From the NCBI RefSeq assembly GCF_030409325.1, contig NZ_JAUFPR010000002.1:868001-932000 (forward strand): 64,000 nucleotides of DNA, read 5' to 3'. The position numbers were made by a program, and so were the translations under genes. Below are positions 8,976 to 17,015 of the stretch, in pieces (position 1 is the stretch's first letter; every line of letters begins with the position of its first letter). This DNA is from Mucilaginibacter aquaedulcis. GTDB lineage: Bacteria > Bacteroidota > Bacteroidia > Sphingobacteriales > Sphingobacteriaceae. Below the pieces are notes generated by a model, which was given only the letters and a program-made list of their open reading frames with translations, was not told where the DNA came from and did not search any database.

Positions 8976-9260
8976 GGATTAAGTAATTCGATTAATCACA
9001 CTTATCGTTTTGGCTACAACAAATCCGCTGTTCTTAATTTCCCTTTGCCAACTACAGGTCATACGCTGGTAGATTATTCAGCGGTCGGAAACTTCAACTT
9101 CAATTTGCAACCTAATTCTCCTTTGATTGGCAAAGGCAATACAAGTATTAAACCGCTTATAACAGTACCCATGGATAAGATATATGGTTTGGCTGAGGCA
9201 ACACCTATGGGTACCGATCTTGGCTGTTATCAACTGAATGGCACAGGAAATCAGCATTGA
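8976..9260 (+). pseudogene. C-terminal stub of a parallel beta-helix (pectate-lyase-like) protein
   Basis: The frame is open from 8976 to the TGA ending at 9260, and no ATG explains its 5' end; the only in-frame start near the front is a TTG at 9045. The translation (YRFGYNKSAVLNFP, then NLQPNSPLIGKGNT, DLGCYQLNGTGNQH) has the typical closing turn of Bacteroidota secreted right-handed beta-helix proteins, in which PNSPLIGKG and DLGxYQ recur near the C-terminus. No signal peptide or catalytic part remains upstream, where stops and a hairpin intervene. I read it as the remnant of a deleted polysaccharide lyase or similar surface protein. A strong terminator follows directly. Confidence 0.65.
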
Positions 9261-9284
9261 TAGTCAAGTATGACATTAAAAGCA

Positions 9285-9326
9285 AAGCACCCATTTTTAA
9301 ATAAATAAAAATGGGTGCTTGTTTTT
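9285..9326. terminator. Strong hairpin terminator
   Basis: The arms at about 9285-9299 and 9306-9320 (AAGCACCCATTTTTA and its complement) pair over 15 bases around a 6-nt loop, followed by GTTTTTAG on the plus strand. It closes the beta-helix remnant and can also act on the opposite strand. Confidence 0.75.
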
Positions 9327-9447
9327 AGCTTCCTGCCTCGTATCAAATTGTATTATAATTTAAATCCAGCATCATTTGATATAAAATCGGGTATTCCCTT
9401 ATGGCATGGTGAATAGGGTCGGAATTTCAGCCTGACCATATTCATAT

Positions 9448-10377
9448 TTAAACAAATGCAACCTGTTGACCTGATTCGGCCCAGGCATCAATCCCCCCCA
9501 CCAATGGACGAATTCTTTTCAAACCAACTTTACGCAATTTCTCCGCATATCTTGCAGCGGTAATCTCATTTGGGCAAGAGCAATAAATAATAATTTCCTG
9601 GTGTGCTGCATATCTGCCTGCGATATCGTTAAGACTATTTTCATCAATAGGTACTGAGCCCGGTATAAATCCATTTCTGGTGCGCTGTTCAACGGGACGA
9701 GCATCAAGTATCACAGGATCATATTTCCCATTGATCAATTCTATCAGATCATTAACAGTTACTCTATCTGTTTCAAACTGCCTGATAAGGCGATAGCGAC
9801 GCAGCCACTTAAACAAAAGGTATAAGCCAAATAATAAAGTGATAAATAAACCGCCCATCATACCATAATGACTTAGGGCAGCAATCAAACCGTCAACCTG
9901 GTGCCGGAAAACTGCACCCAAAGTAGCTGCCGCACCAATATAGATAAGCCCGGCAATGGATGAAAAAAATATAAATAAGGTAAGCCCCATTACATAAACT
10001 CCGGCAACAACCGGTGCAAGCGTTGACAACCCCGGAATAAATTTTACAACAGTTAAAGCAGGTGCGCCATAACGGTCGAAAATATCGCCGGTATTGCGTA
10101 CACATGAATCCGGCGAAATAGAAATTTTACATAATTTCCCAAGAATCCCTGTTCCATATCTCTTCCCTGCAAAGTATAGGATGAGATCGCCGATTAACGT
10201 CCCTAACGATCCTATCAAAATTAGAGTTATAATGTTGGATTCAGTTGGAGGAGTAATAGCTGTAGTTACTATAAGCACTGCAAACGCTGGCAAAGGTAAC
10301 CCCACACTTTGTAAAAGAGTGATAAAGAAAACCAGCCAGAGTCCATGAGTTTGTACCAGGTGAACTAATGTATTCAT
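9448..10377 (-). CDS. DedA-family membrane protein fused to a rhodanese domain
   Basis: The 309-residue product combines a DedA/VTT membrane domain (about residues 10-190; GDLILYFAGKRYG and the VVKFIPGLSTLAPVVAG re-entrant motif) with a cytoplasmic rhodanese domain (about 205-305). DedA proteins are linked to lipid carrier flipping and membrane homeostasis; rhodaneses move sulfane sulfur or read oxidation state. The rhodanese loop is YCSCPNE with the expected catalytic Cys at 266 and a second Cys at 268, so it is probably active or redox-sensitive. This domain pairing recurs in bacteria, but its joint function is not established. It stands alone on the minus strand. Confidence 0.88.
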   Translation of the reverse strand: MNTLVHLVQTHGLWLVFFITLLQSVGLPLPAFAVLIVTTAITPPTESNIITLILIGSLGTLIGDLILYFAGKRYGTGILGKLCKISISPDSCVRNTGDIFDRYGAPALTVVKFIPGLSTLAPVVAGVYVMGLTLFIFFSSIAGLIYIGAAATLGAVFRHQVDGLIAALSHYGMMGGLFITLLFGLYLLFKWLRRYRLIRQFETDRVTVNDLIELINGKYDPVILDARPVEQRTRNGFIPGSVPIDENSLNDIAGRYAAHQEIIIYCSCPNEITAARYAEKLRKVGLKRIRPLVGGIDAWAESGQQVAFV

Positions 10378-10610
10378 ATTTAGTTACAGCTAAGATAAGC
10401 TACCTAATTTATTGACCGATCAGATTTTACGGATTAGCCATAATTTGACTCTAAAAATACGAACAAAGACGTTGATCCGGCAAGCCTATTTGAAGCCAAC
10501 AATATCTTTTCACCAAATAAATAGCCAGAATAATAAATACATCTGCGTTTAATCTCGCCGCGCGAATATCTAATAATTTATCAGGAATCGTCAAAATTAG
10601 TTTTCTATCT

Positions 10611-10638
10611 GTAGTGTATTAGATGACTAATACACTAC
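10611..10638. promoter_or_regulatory. Perfect palindromic operator upstream of the broken ABC gene
   Basis: Two 12-bp arms, GTAGTGTATTAG (10611-10622) and its exact complement (10627-10638), flank a 4-bp centre. The ATG of the ABC ATPase remnant begins nine bases later. The AGTGTA/TACACT half-sites resemble those I recall for GntR-type YtrA regulators, which control ABC transporter operons. No GntR gene lies in the window, so the regulator identity is inference. Confidence 0.7.
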
Positions 10639-10647
10639 AGCAATACT

Positions 10648-11150
10648 ATGATTGAAGTTAATAATTTGAGCTTTGCGTACCAAAAGCAGCCTGGGTTGTT
10701 TAAAAACCTGAGTCTTTCAATGAAAGTCATGTATATGGTTTAATGAAAAAAAAGGAGCTGGCAAATCTACCTTATTGAAAAACATGGCAGGGCTCGCTTA
10801 TCCCCAAAACGGTGCCTGTTTACTAAATAACGTTAATGTTTTGGGAAGGCCTGTTTCACTTCTGAAGCAGCTCTATCTCTTTGCTATGTGCCTACACTCA
10901 CTCCTTCACAGTATGCGAACAGTACCGCCGGATTTTATCCAAATTCAGCACATCTAATTTTTGTACTTACCTATAGACACCGGATGTTGACGAGAATGCA
11001 GTGATGGATAAGCAATCTTTGGGTCAGCAAAAAAAGCCATGATCGCCTTAGGCCTCGCAACCAATACCAACTAACTTATTATGGATGAGCCTAAATATGG
11101 ATTTGATATTCCTTCAAAAGTAGAGTTCAGAAAGCTGATAGCCTCAGTGT
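10648..11150 (+). pseudogene. Decayed ABC transporter ATP-binding protein (YtrB-like)
   Basis: Reading across several frames recovers one ABC ATPase in order. The start is MIEVNNLSFAYQKQPGLFKN, then (after a stop and frameshift) Walker A GAGKSTLLKNMAGLAYPQNG, then SQYANSTAGFYPN in another frame. The signature is MDKQSLGQQKKAM, and Walker B LIMDEP is followed by FDIPSKVEFRKLIASVL. At least four frame changes and several stops break it, and the D-loop region is corrupted (PKYGFD where PTNGLD is usual). The downstream permease gene normally expected is absent. The order and intact upstream palindrome indicate a YtrA-controlled ABC operon that has decayed. Confidence 0.85.
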
Positions 11151-11176
11151 TAAAATGTTACAACTTTATATATTAT

Positions 11177-11207
11177 AAAAAAAGCTACCCGTTTATACAG
11201 GTAGCTT
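11177..11207 (-). terminator. Terminator of the GIN-domain gene
   Basis: The stem AAGCTACC / GGTAGCTT (11182-11189 with 11200-11207) lies about 36 bases past the minus-strand stop and is followed on that strand by seven T. Confidence 0.7.
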
Positions 11208-11242
11208 CCATAATATATGATGGACTTTTGCAAAAGTCAGTA

Positions 11243-11842
11243 TTACATGCCGATCAGTTCGTCATTAATAGCAGCCGACATAACTGCCTTATTTTCGTTC
11301 AAATGTGCTACGGCAAATTGATCATTTTTAACGTTCGACTGAATATCCCTATTAAGGTTTAATTCTTCAGCTATACCTTTAACTTCGACTTTGGCATGAT
11401 CTTTCACCGATAAATTAATAGCGTAAGTATCTAAATCAAGATTAGCCGCTGCCTGATCATGCAGGTCAACATTTAATGTTATTTTAGAAAGTTTGCCGAA
11501 TGAACTTACAGATGAGTTATCAAATACAGAGATAGAACGCAGGTCATTTGCACTTACCCAAACTACCAGCTTTTCTGCTTTGTAATTAGATATCCTTAAA
11601 ACGCCGTTTTTGCTTTGAACCAATGCGCTTTCTGAATAATACCTGTTATATACTTTTACGCGGTCGGTGGTAGCATCTGATACATATAGTTCTACATTTC
11701 CGTAAACTTCAACTTTATTGATCGCGCTGATGTCATTCAGAACGGTAGCATTATCATCTTTAAATGTACTGGCTGAGGTTGTTTTTGTTAATCCTATTAC
11801 CATCATAACAACGGCGAAAAAGGATAAAATTGTGGTTTTCAT
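11243..11842 (-). CDS. GIN-domain (DUF2807) secreted protein
   Basis: The 199-residue protein has a signal peptide (MKTTILSFFAVVMMVIGLTK...TSA) and a GIN/DUF2807 domain (about residues 35-180). That domain is a right-handed beta-helix with regular strand turns such as VEVYGNVELYVSD, RSISVFDNSSVSSFGKL and NLSVKDHAKVEVKG. Such proteins are common in the Bacteroidota envelope; some are called putative adhesin heads, but no function is proven. The family often repeats the domain; here it is short, with a Lys/Asn-rich C-terminal tail. It lies next to the decayed ABC ATPase and shares a similar palindromic element upstream, so both may once have answered to the same regulator. Confidence 0.8.
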   Translation of the reverse strand: MKTTILSFFAVVMMVIGLTKTTSASTFKDDNATVLNDISAINKVEVYGNVELYVSDATTDRVKVYNRYYSESALVQSKNGVLRISNYKAEKLVVWVSANDLRSISVFDNSSVSSFGKLSKITLNVDLHDQAAANLDLDTYAINLSVKDHAKVEVKGIAEELNLNRDIQSNVKNDQFAVAHLNENKAVMSAAINDELIGM

Positions 11843-12002
11843 TTTTTTTATTTTTTATAGTGATTGTCCAATGGCCGTATTTTATATCTTTTAATACGAT
11901 CAAAAATCGGGGTCATATAACCCGGGCCGGACTGGTTTATGGCTCATTATTGACGTCCAATTTTACACTACAAAGGTGGGATTTATTGCGATATTATTTT
12001 TC

Positions 12003-12029
12003 ATCTTAGTGTAATTATTACACTAAGAT
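12003..12029. promoter_or_regulatory. Perfect 13-bp-arm palindrome upstream of the GIN gene
   Basis: ATCTTAGTGTAAT (12003-12015) pairs exactly with 12017-12029 across a single centre base. It carries the same AGTGTA/TACACT half-sites as the operator at 10611-10638 but with a five-base spacing. A lone TACACTA half-site lies at about 11965-11971. It is about 160 bases upstream of the GIN-domain start, in a 360-base gap with no gene, and is best read as a regulator binding site. Confidence 0.55.
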
Positions 12030-12202
12030 ATTTTTAAGAAAAACAATTATTAAAAAAAAATCAATAACACAGGCAATCAATAAATTACAAAATAAAAAAT
12101 CAGAATACTTTTATAATAAAAGCACCTCCAACAATAGCAAAACATAAATTCTGCCATCAAGTAGAAGTAACAGGGGGATTTAAATTTATAAAATAACCTT
12201 AT

Positions 12203-13657
12203 TTACAAGGCATTTTTAAGTTTGATCACTAATAACTCTGATGAAGCATCACTGGGTTTTAAGGCTGAAAGATCAATAATATCATCATTTTTCTGCTTAA
12301 CCCATTTAAGCGTTTTACTACTTCCTAAAACAGTTGCAGTTACATTAGTCTTCAGATGCATATCTCTTAGCTTAAATTTTGGTGTATATGCAGGTAAAAT
12401 ACAAAACAGATCGTTTCCTTTCCTGGTAAAAAATGCCTCTACATAAGCAGTGTCTGTTTGCGGTTTGATCATCTGACTAACGCTGTAACCAGCCATATAA
12501 TTTTTCCCGCTTTTCTGACGCTTTATGCCTCCACTCCACTGGTACGATTGTTTGTAGGCTTCCGTTTCATAAATAGCATCACCATTTACTTTTAGCCAGC
12601 TACCAATATCTGCAAGGCGCTGCTGCATAATAACCGGTATTCGCCCATCAGCCGTTGGGCCAATATCGAGCAATAAATTCCCTCCGCGCGATACGATATC
12701 AACCAGCATTAAGATAAGATCATGTGATGTTTTATAATCCTCCAGTTTTTCATTTCGATTATAGCCATAAGAGTGCCCTATCCCCTGGCTCTCCTCCCAG
12801 ATTATATTGGCATCCTTGCCGCCGCCATATTCGGAGGTTGTATAAGTGGCACCTGTATTTTTTTCGCGTGTATTACCTCCCCATCTATCATCAACAACCA
12901 CCTCTTTGGCTACCGGCGAATCATTAAATAACCAGGCCAGCAGTTCGGGACTATGCCAGGCCGTATCGGGGAGGTCCCATTCACCGTCAGCAAAGATGAT
13001 GGAAGGTTTGTATTTAGTCACCAGGTCTTTAAACTGTGGAATCATATGTTCTGTTACAAACCTGTTTTTATCTTTTAGCCATAGCGGGTTATACCATTCA
13101 TATAAGGAATAATAATAGCCCATTTTTAAACCTTGCATTCTTACTGCATTGGTAAGATCGCCTAACAGATCACGCTTCGGAGTGCCACTAACAGCATTCC
13201 AGGGGCGGCCCCAATCCCTATCTGCTTCAGGGCTATTCCATAAACAATAGCCCTCATGATGTTTTGAAGTAAGAACAACATACCTTGCACCTGAATTTCT
13301 TAATACCTGTGCCCATTGCTGCGGGTCAAACAATTCGGCCCTAAACATAGGTTCAAACTGTGGATACAAAAAATCAGCACCATAGTTCTTGTTATGAAAA
13401 GCAGTAAATTCATTGGGTTGCTTAGGTTCTATCCGGTTCCAGTACCATTCGGCATAACTTAAACCGCTGTTTTCAATTACAGGAGCATATGCAGGAACAG
13501 AATACAGCCCCCAATGAATAAATATCCCAAACTTATCCTGATGAAACCATTCGGGCATTTTCCGTTTGTTTAAAGATGCCCAGTTAGATTCAAACTTTTG
13601 TGCAGAGCAAACATTCAGGCTAAAAATGGCCAATAGCAGCAGAAATACTTTTTTCAT
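12203..13657 (-). CDS. Alpha-L-fucosidase, GH29
   Basis: A secreted 484-residue retaining glycosidase removing terminal L-fucose from glycans in the periplasm or outside the cell. The signal peptide is MKKVFLLLLAIFSLNVCSA. The GH29 barrel shows GIFIHWGLYSVPAYAP (about 44-59), the substrate pair HH at 133-134 (SKHHEGYCLW) and the probable nucleophile Asp224 in FADGEWD. The later block SRGGNLLLDIGPTADGRIP (about 330-348) is a strong family mark. A short C-terminal beta domain follows. There is no SusC/SusD pair next to it, so it is not part of a complete polysaccharide utilisation locus here. It is divergent from the permease gene at 13871, with 213 bases between them. Confidence 0.93.
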   Translation of the reverse strand: MKKVFLLLLAIFSLNVCSAQKFESNWASLNKRKMPEWFHQDKFGIFIHWGLYSVPAYAPVIENSGLSYAEWYWNRIEPKQPNEFTAFHNKNYGADFLYPQFEPMFRAELFDPQQWAQVLRNSGARYVVLTSKHHEGYCLWNSPEADRDWGRPWNAVSGTPKRDLLGDLTNAVRMQGLKMGYYYSLYEWYNPLWLKDKNRFVTEHMIPQFKDLVTKYKPSIIFADGEWDLPDTAWHSPELLAWLFNDSPVAKEVVVDDRWGGNTREKNTGATYTTSEYGGGKDANIIWEESQGIGHSYGYNRNEKLEDYKTSHDLILMLVDIVSRGGNLLLDIGPTADGRIPVIMQQRLADIGSWLKVNGDAIYETEAYKQSYQWSGGIKRQKSGKNYMAGYSVSQMIKPQTDTAYVEAFFTRKGNDLFCILPAYTPKFKLRDMHLKTNVTATVLGSSKTLKWVKQKNDDIIDLSALKPSDASSELLVIKLKNAL

Positions 13658-13870
13658 TTAAGGCGTTTTTTCGTTTTAGGTATGGTATGCCTTAAATATA
13701 AGGAATGGATATTAAATATTAGAAGCATTGGGGTAATGATGTAAGGCTTTTTGTTTACATTTAGTTCCAGGGCCTTGAAACTGGTTAATGTCATAATTTC
13801 TCTGGCCCCTGCATGTGAGTGACAAAAACAGCGCATATTTTGTACACTTGCCAAAAATATCTTATTCCTT

Positions 13871-15226
13871 ATGACTGAAAAAAATCAGGAAAGGCATCTC
13901 ACCCTTTTGCAGGCAACATCCATCAACATGACGGATATGGTAGGCATAGGCCCTTTTATTACCTTGCCACTGGTTATCAGCCTGATGAATGGCCCTTACT
14001 TTTTATATGCCTGGATTGCCGGAGCGTTCCTATCTATGATTGATGCTATGGTATGGAGCGAGCTCGGAGCCGCATTTCCGATGGCAGGCGGGTCATATAA
14101 TTTTCTGAAAGAAACCTACGGAAATAAAAAGTGGGGAAAGTTGATGAGTTTCCTGTTTGTATGGCAAACCATGATACAGGCCCCTCTGGTTATTGCTTCT
14201 GCTGCCATTGGGTTTGCCGCTTATTTATCTTATCTCCTGCCCTTATCAAACTTTGAATCAAAAATGGTAAGTGGCGGAGTAGTTATAGCTGTTATATTGT
14301 TGTTATACAGAAAAATTGAATCTATAGGTAAAATAAGCATCGTGTTATGGTTAACTGTACTTGTTACCATGTTTTGGATTATAGGCGGAGGCATTGCCCA
14401 TGGAAATTTCCTGCACCCAATAAAACATATGAATGATGGCCTCAGTTTAAATTTTGCATTTACTACGGCAATTGGCTTTGCCAGTGTTAAAAGTGTATAC
14501 AGCTATCTGGGATATTACAATGTGTGCCATTTGGGCGGGGATATTATAAACCCATCAAAAAACATTCCGCGCAGCATGTTTCTTTCTATTGTAGGGATCG
14601 CAATTTTATATTTATGCATGAATATCAGTGTGGTTAGTGTTATTCCATGGCAACAAGCAAAAGAGAGCAAATTCATCATCAGTGAATTCATGGAATACCT
14701 TTCGGGGCCGGTAGCCGCGCAGGTAGTTACGTGCCTGGTTTTAATAGTAGCATTTGCTTCGGTTTTTTCGGCCACGTTAGGGTATAGCCGCATACCCTAT
14801 GCAGCAGCTGCAGATGGTGCGTTCTTTAAGGTTTTCGCAAAGCTTCACCCTAAAGGAAACTTTCCATATATGTCTTTATTGATTCTTGGCGGAATTGCCT
14901 TTGCATTTAGCCTGATGTTTAAACTGGGCGAGGTGATCAGCGCCATTTTGGCTATGCGTATATTGGTTCAATTCATTGGGCAGGCAGTCGGGTTAATTAT
15001 GCTCAGAAAGGTACGGGCAAAAACAGATTTTCCTTATAAAATGCCTTTTTTCCCCTGGCCGGTTTACCTGGCTATCCTGATGTGGTTCGGAATATTAATA
15101 TCCACCGGTAAATCATTAGTACTTGGAGGGCTAACTGTTATTTTAATTGGAACAATAGTTTACCTCATCAAATCAAAATTGAAAAAAGAATGGCCATTTC
15201 AACAACAGCTTTCGGAAGAGAATTAA
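13871..15226 (+). CDS. APC-superfamily amino acid permease
   Basis: A 451-residue inner-membrane transporter with about 12 hydrophobic segments. The N-terminal TM1 motif (SINMTDMVGIGPFITLPLVI) has the unwound glycine-rich segment that binds substrate in this superfamily, and ELGAAFPMAGGSYNFLKETYG is the conserved TM2/TM3 region. The C-terminal end is basic and cytoplasmic (KSKLKKEWPFQQQ). The substrate cannot be told from sequence; an amino acid or polyamine is likely. It is a single gene, terminated by the hairpin at 15258. Confidence 0.88.
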   Translation: MTEKNQERHLTLLQATSINMTDMVGIGPFITLPLVISLMNGPYFLYAWIAGAFLSMIDAMVWSELGAAFPMAGGSYNFLKETYGNKKWGKLMSFLFVWQTMIQAPLVIASAAIGFAAYLSYLLPLSNFESKMVSGGVVIAVILLLYRKIESIGKISIVLWLTVLVTMFWIIGGGIAHGNFLHPIKHMNDGLSLNFAFTTAIGFASVKSVYSYLGYYNVCHLGGDIINPSKNIPRSMFLSIVGIAILYLCMNISVVSVIPWQQAKESKFIISEFMEYLSGPVAAQVVTCLVLIVAFASVFSATLGYSRIPYAAAADGAFFKVFAKLHPKGNFPYMSLLILGGIAFAFSLMFKLGEVISAILAMRILVQFIGQAVGLIMLRKVRAKTDFPYKMPFFPWPVYLAILMWFGILISTGKSLVLGGLTVILIGTIVYLIKSKLKKEWPFQQQLSEEN

Positions 15227-15257
15227 TTAAATCCACATTTTCATATTTGGATGAATA

Positions 15258-15296
15258 TTAAAAGAGAGGCCTTATTAAATAGGGCCTCTCTTTTAA
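15258..15296. terminator. Bidirectional terminator between convergent genes
   Basis: A 14-bp stem (TTAAAAGAGAGGCC with its complement, 11-nt loop) sits between the permease stop and the protease stop, with A- and T-tracts on each side, so it serves both strands. Confidence 0.85.
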
Positions 15297-15301
15297 TAAA
15301 C

Positions 15302-16252
15302 CTAATTTCTTTGTACCGGTGTAATCCTGAACTCAGTTTTTAAATTATTCCTCAAAATTCCGATGTACTGAAATTGGCCAATTTTATCTTCGGTTAATTG
15401 TTTGAACAAGCTGTCTGAAGTTTCAACGGCACGGTTGTTAAAGGAGTGTATGATATCCCCGCTTAAAATGCCTGCCTTCTCAGCCGGGCTACCTGCCGCT
15501 ACTTCTGAGATAAATAAAGCCTGCCGGTTAGGTAACTCATGCATTGCTCTAAGTTTTGGTACAAGATCTATCTGTTGCATCACAACGCCTAAATATGCCC
15601 TTTTTACTTTTCCGAAACGGATGAGCTGATTGGCCACATCTTTTGCAGTGTTGATACTAATGGCGAAACAAAGGCCTTGAGCGCCTCTTATTGTTGCAGT
15701 ATTTACACCCACAACCTCACCTTCTGCATTAATTAACGGACCGCCAGAATTTCCGGGATTCAACGCCGCATCGGTTTGTATCATGTTGTCCATCATCCGG
15801 CTGTTCTGGCTTTCCAACGACCTGCCAAGTGCACTGATAACGCCTGCTGTAACAGTGTGTTGAAAGCCAAGCGGGTTTCCAATTGCTATAACCAGCTGCC
15901 CTATCTGCAAAGATTCCGCATCACCCAATTTTACCGGTGTAAACTCTGCGCCGTTAATTTTAAGAATAGCCAGATCAGTATCTGCATCTTCGCCAATTAA
16001 CTCTGCCACATGCTCTGCACCGTCATGCATTTTTACTTTTATACTTTTAGCGTTGTGTATGACATGACTGTTGGTGAACAGATAACCATCCGAAGAAAAT
16101 AGAAAACCCGACCCCGTTCCGGCTAACTGGCTCTTATTTTCCTTTGTATTATAAATTTCAATTTTTACGACTGCTGTTTTCACTTTACCAACAGCATCTA
16201 TTATCGTAGCTGAATAGCTATCCATATAAATCCTTTCAAAATCAAGGATCAC
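15302..16252 (-). CDS. HtrA/DegP-like trypsin-fold serine protease with one PDZ domain
   Basis: A 316-residue S1C protease. The catalytic triad is complete: His63 (TNSHVIH), Asp93 (DADTDLAILK) and Ser169 (NPGNSGGPL). One PDZ domain covers about residues 218-312 (AYLGVVMQQ, GSPAEKAGILSGDIIHSFNN). Unlike classical HtrA it shows no signal peptide or membrane anchor at either possible start (16252, or ATG at 16225 giving MDSYSAT), so it is probably cytoplasmic. Sphingobacteria often carry such leaderless copies beside secreted ones. It is a monocistronic gene convergent with the permease. Confidence 0.9.
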   Translation of the reverse strand: MILDFERIYMDSYSATIIDAVGKVKTAVVKIEIYNTKENKSQLAGTGSGFLFSSDGYLFTNSHVIHNAKSIKVKMHDGAEHVAELIGEDADTDLAILKINGAEFTPVKLGDAESLQIGQLVIAIGNPLGFQHTVTAGVISALGRSLESQNSRMMDNMIQTDAALNPGNSGGPLINAEGEVVGVNTATIRGAQGLCFAISINTAKDVANQLIRFGKVKRAYLGVVMQQIDLVPKLRAMHELPNRQALFISEVAAGSPAEKAGILSGDIIHSFNNRAVETSDSLFKQLTEDKIGQFQYIGILRNNLKTEFRITPVQRN

Positions 16253-16425
16253 AAAACTTATTCCCTAATGGATTTGCAATACCAAAACCAAGTGCAAGGC
16301 GAAAAAGTCTGATAAAATGTCAATTATATAAATTGAATCAGGTTAATATGTCAGGAATTTGGGTAAGGCAATTGATAGTTACGCTTTCAAATTAATGAGT
16401 GGTAATGGTCAATTTAAAATGATAA

Positions 16426-16908
16426 CTAACCTTTATATACATGCCCGATTATGTAGCCAATGATCAGTGCAGCAAAACACAACGCCCACCATATATACTG
16501 CTTTGTTTTGAGGATACCGACAGTTTTTTGAAGATTACTGATCTCAGATTCATGAGCCAGTTTGATATTTTGCAATTTCATATTTTGCTGCTGCAGCTTG
16601 GCAAGCGTTCCGCCCACTTCAAGTGGTTTTTGTTGTTCCTGCCTGTATCTGCGCATAAACCCACCTTCTTTAAGAAATTTCTCGCCTTTGGGTTTTAGAA
16701 TAAGCTTTTCAGGCAACTCATAATCACCATGTTTGCCAGATTTCCCAACAAAGCCTTCTCTTGTTAGCGCCTGAACCATAGCAAATGCAGCAGCCTCGTC
16801 CTGGTCAAAAAGTTCAAGCAATTGTAATCGCGTCAGGCTATCAGGAATTCCAAATGCTTCCAGTAGGGTATCGAGCATCTCGCATTCATATTCATTCAAG
16901 TCTGTCAT
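16426..16908 (-). CDS. Tail-anchored protein with winged-helix-like head and coiled coil
   Basis: A 160-residue protein of unknown function. Residues about 1-75 look like a small helical or winged-helix domain (DSLTRLQLLELFDQDEAAAFAMVQALTREGF). A Gln-rich coiled coil follows at about 100-135 (LAKLQQQNMKLQNIKL), and one C-terminal membrane helix at about 139-157 (YIWWALCFAALIIGYIIGH). The order suggests a cytoplasmic head tethered to the inner membrane. I do not recognise a named family. It is flanked by unrelated genes. Confidence 0.7.
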   Translation of the reverse strand: MTDLNEYECEMLDTLLEAFGIPDSLTRLQLLELFDQDEAAAFAMVQALTREGFVGKSGKHGDYELPEKLILKPKGEKFLKEGGFMRRYRQEQQKPLEVGGTLAKLQQQNMKLQNIKLAHESEISNLQKTVGILKTKQYIWWALCFAALIIGYIIGHVYKG

Positions 16909-17015
16909 TATTACAAAGTTAGTAATAACTTATTATGATTGTTTTGTCAAGTGCATAATCTGATGGTCACTTCGTTCAATTATCCACATAATTTCTTCCA
17001 TTTTTCTACAGTCAG

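Noticed and set aside
11081..11362. Plus-strand frame of 93 residues
   Set aside because: Its front part is the tail of the broken ABC ATPase; the rest is antisense to the GIN-domain gene and runs through its terminator.
13654..13854. Minus-strand frame of 66 residues upstream of the fucosidase gene
   Set aside because: It sits in the divergent promoter region and overlaps the fucosidase start; the composition is random.
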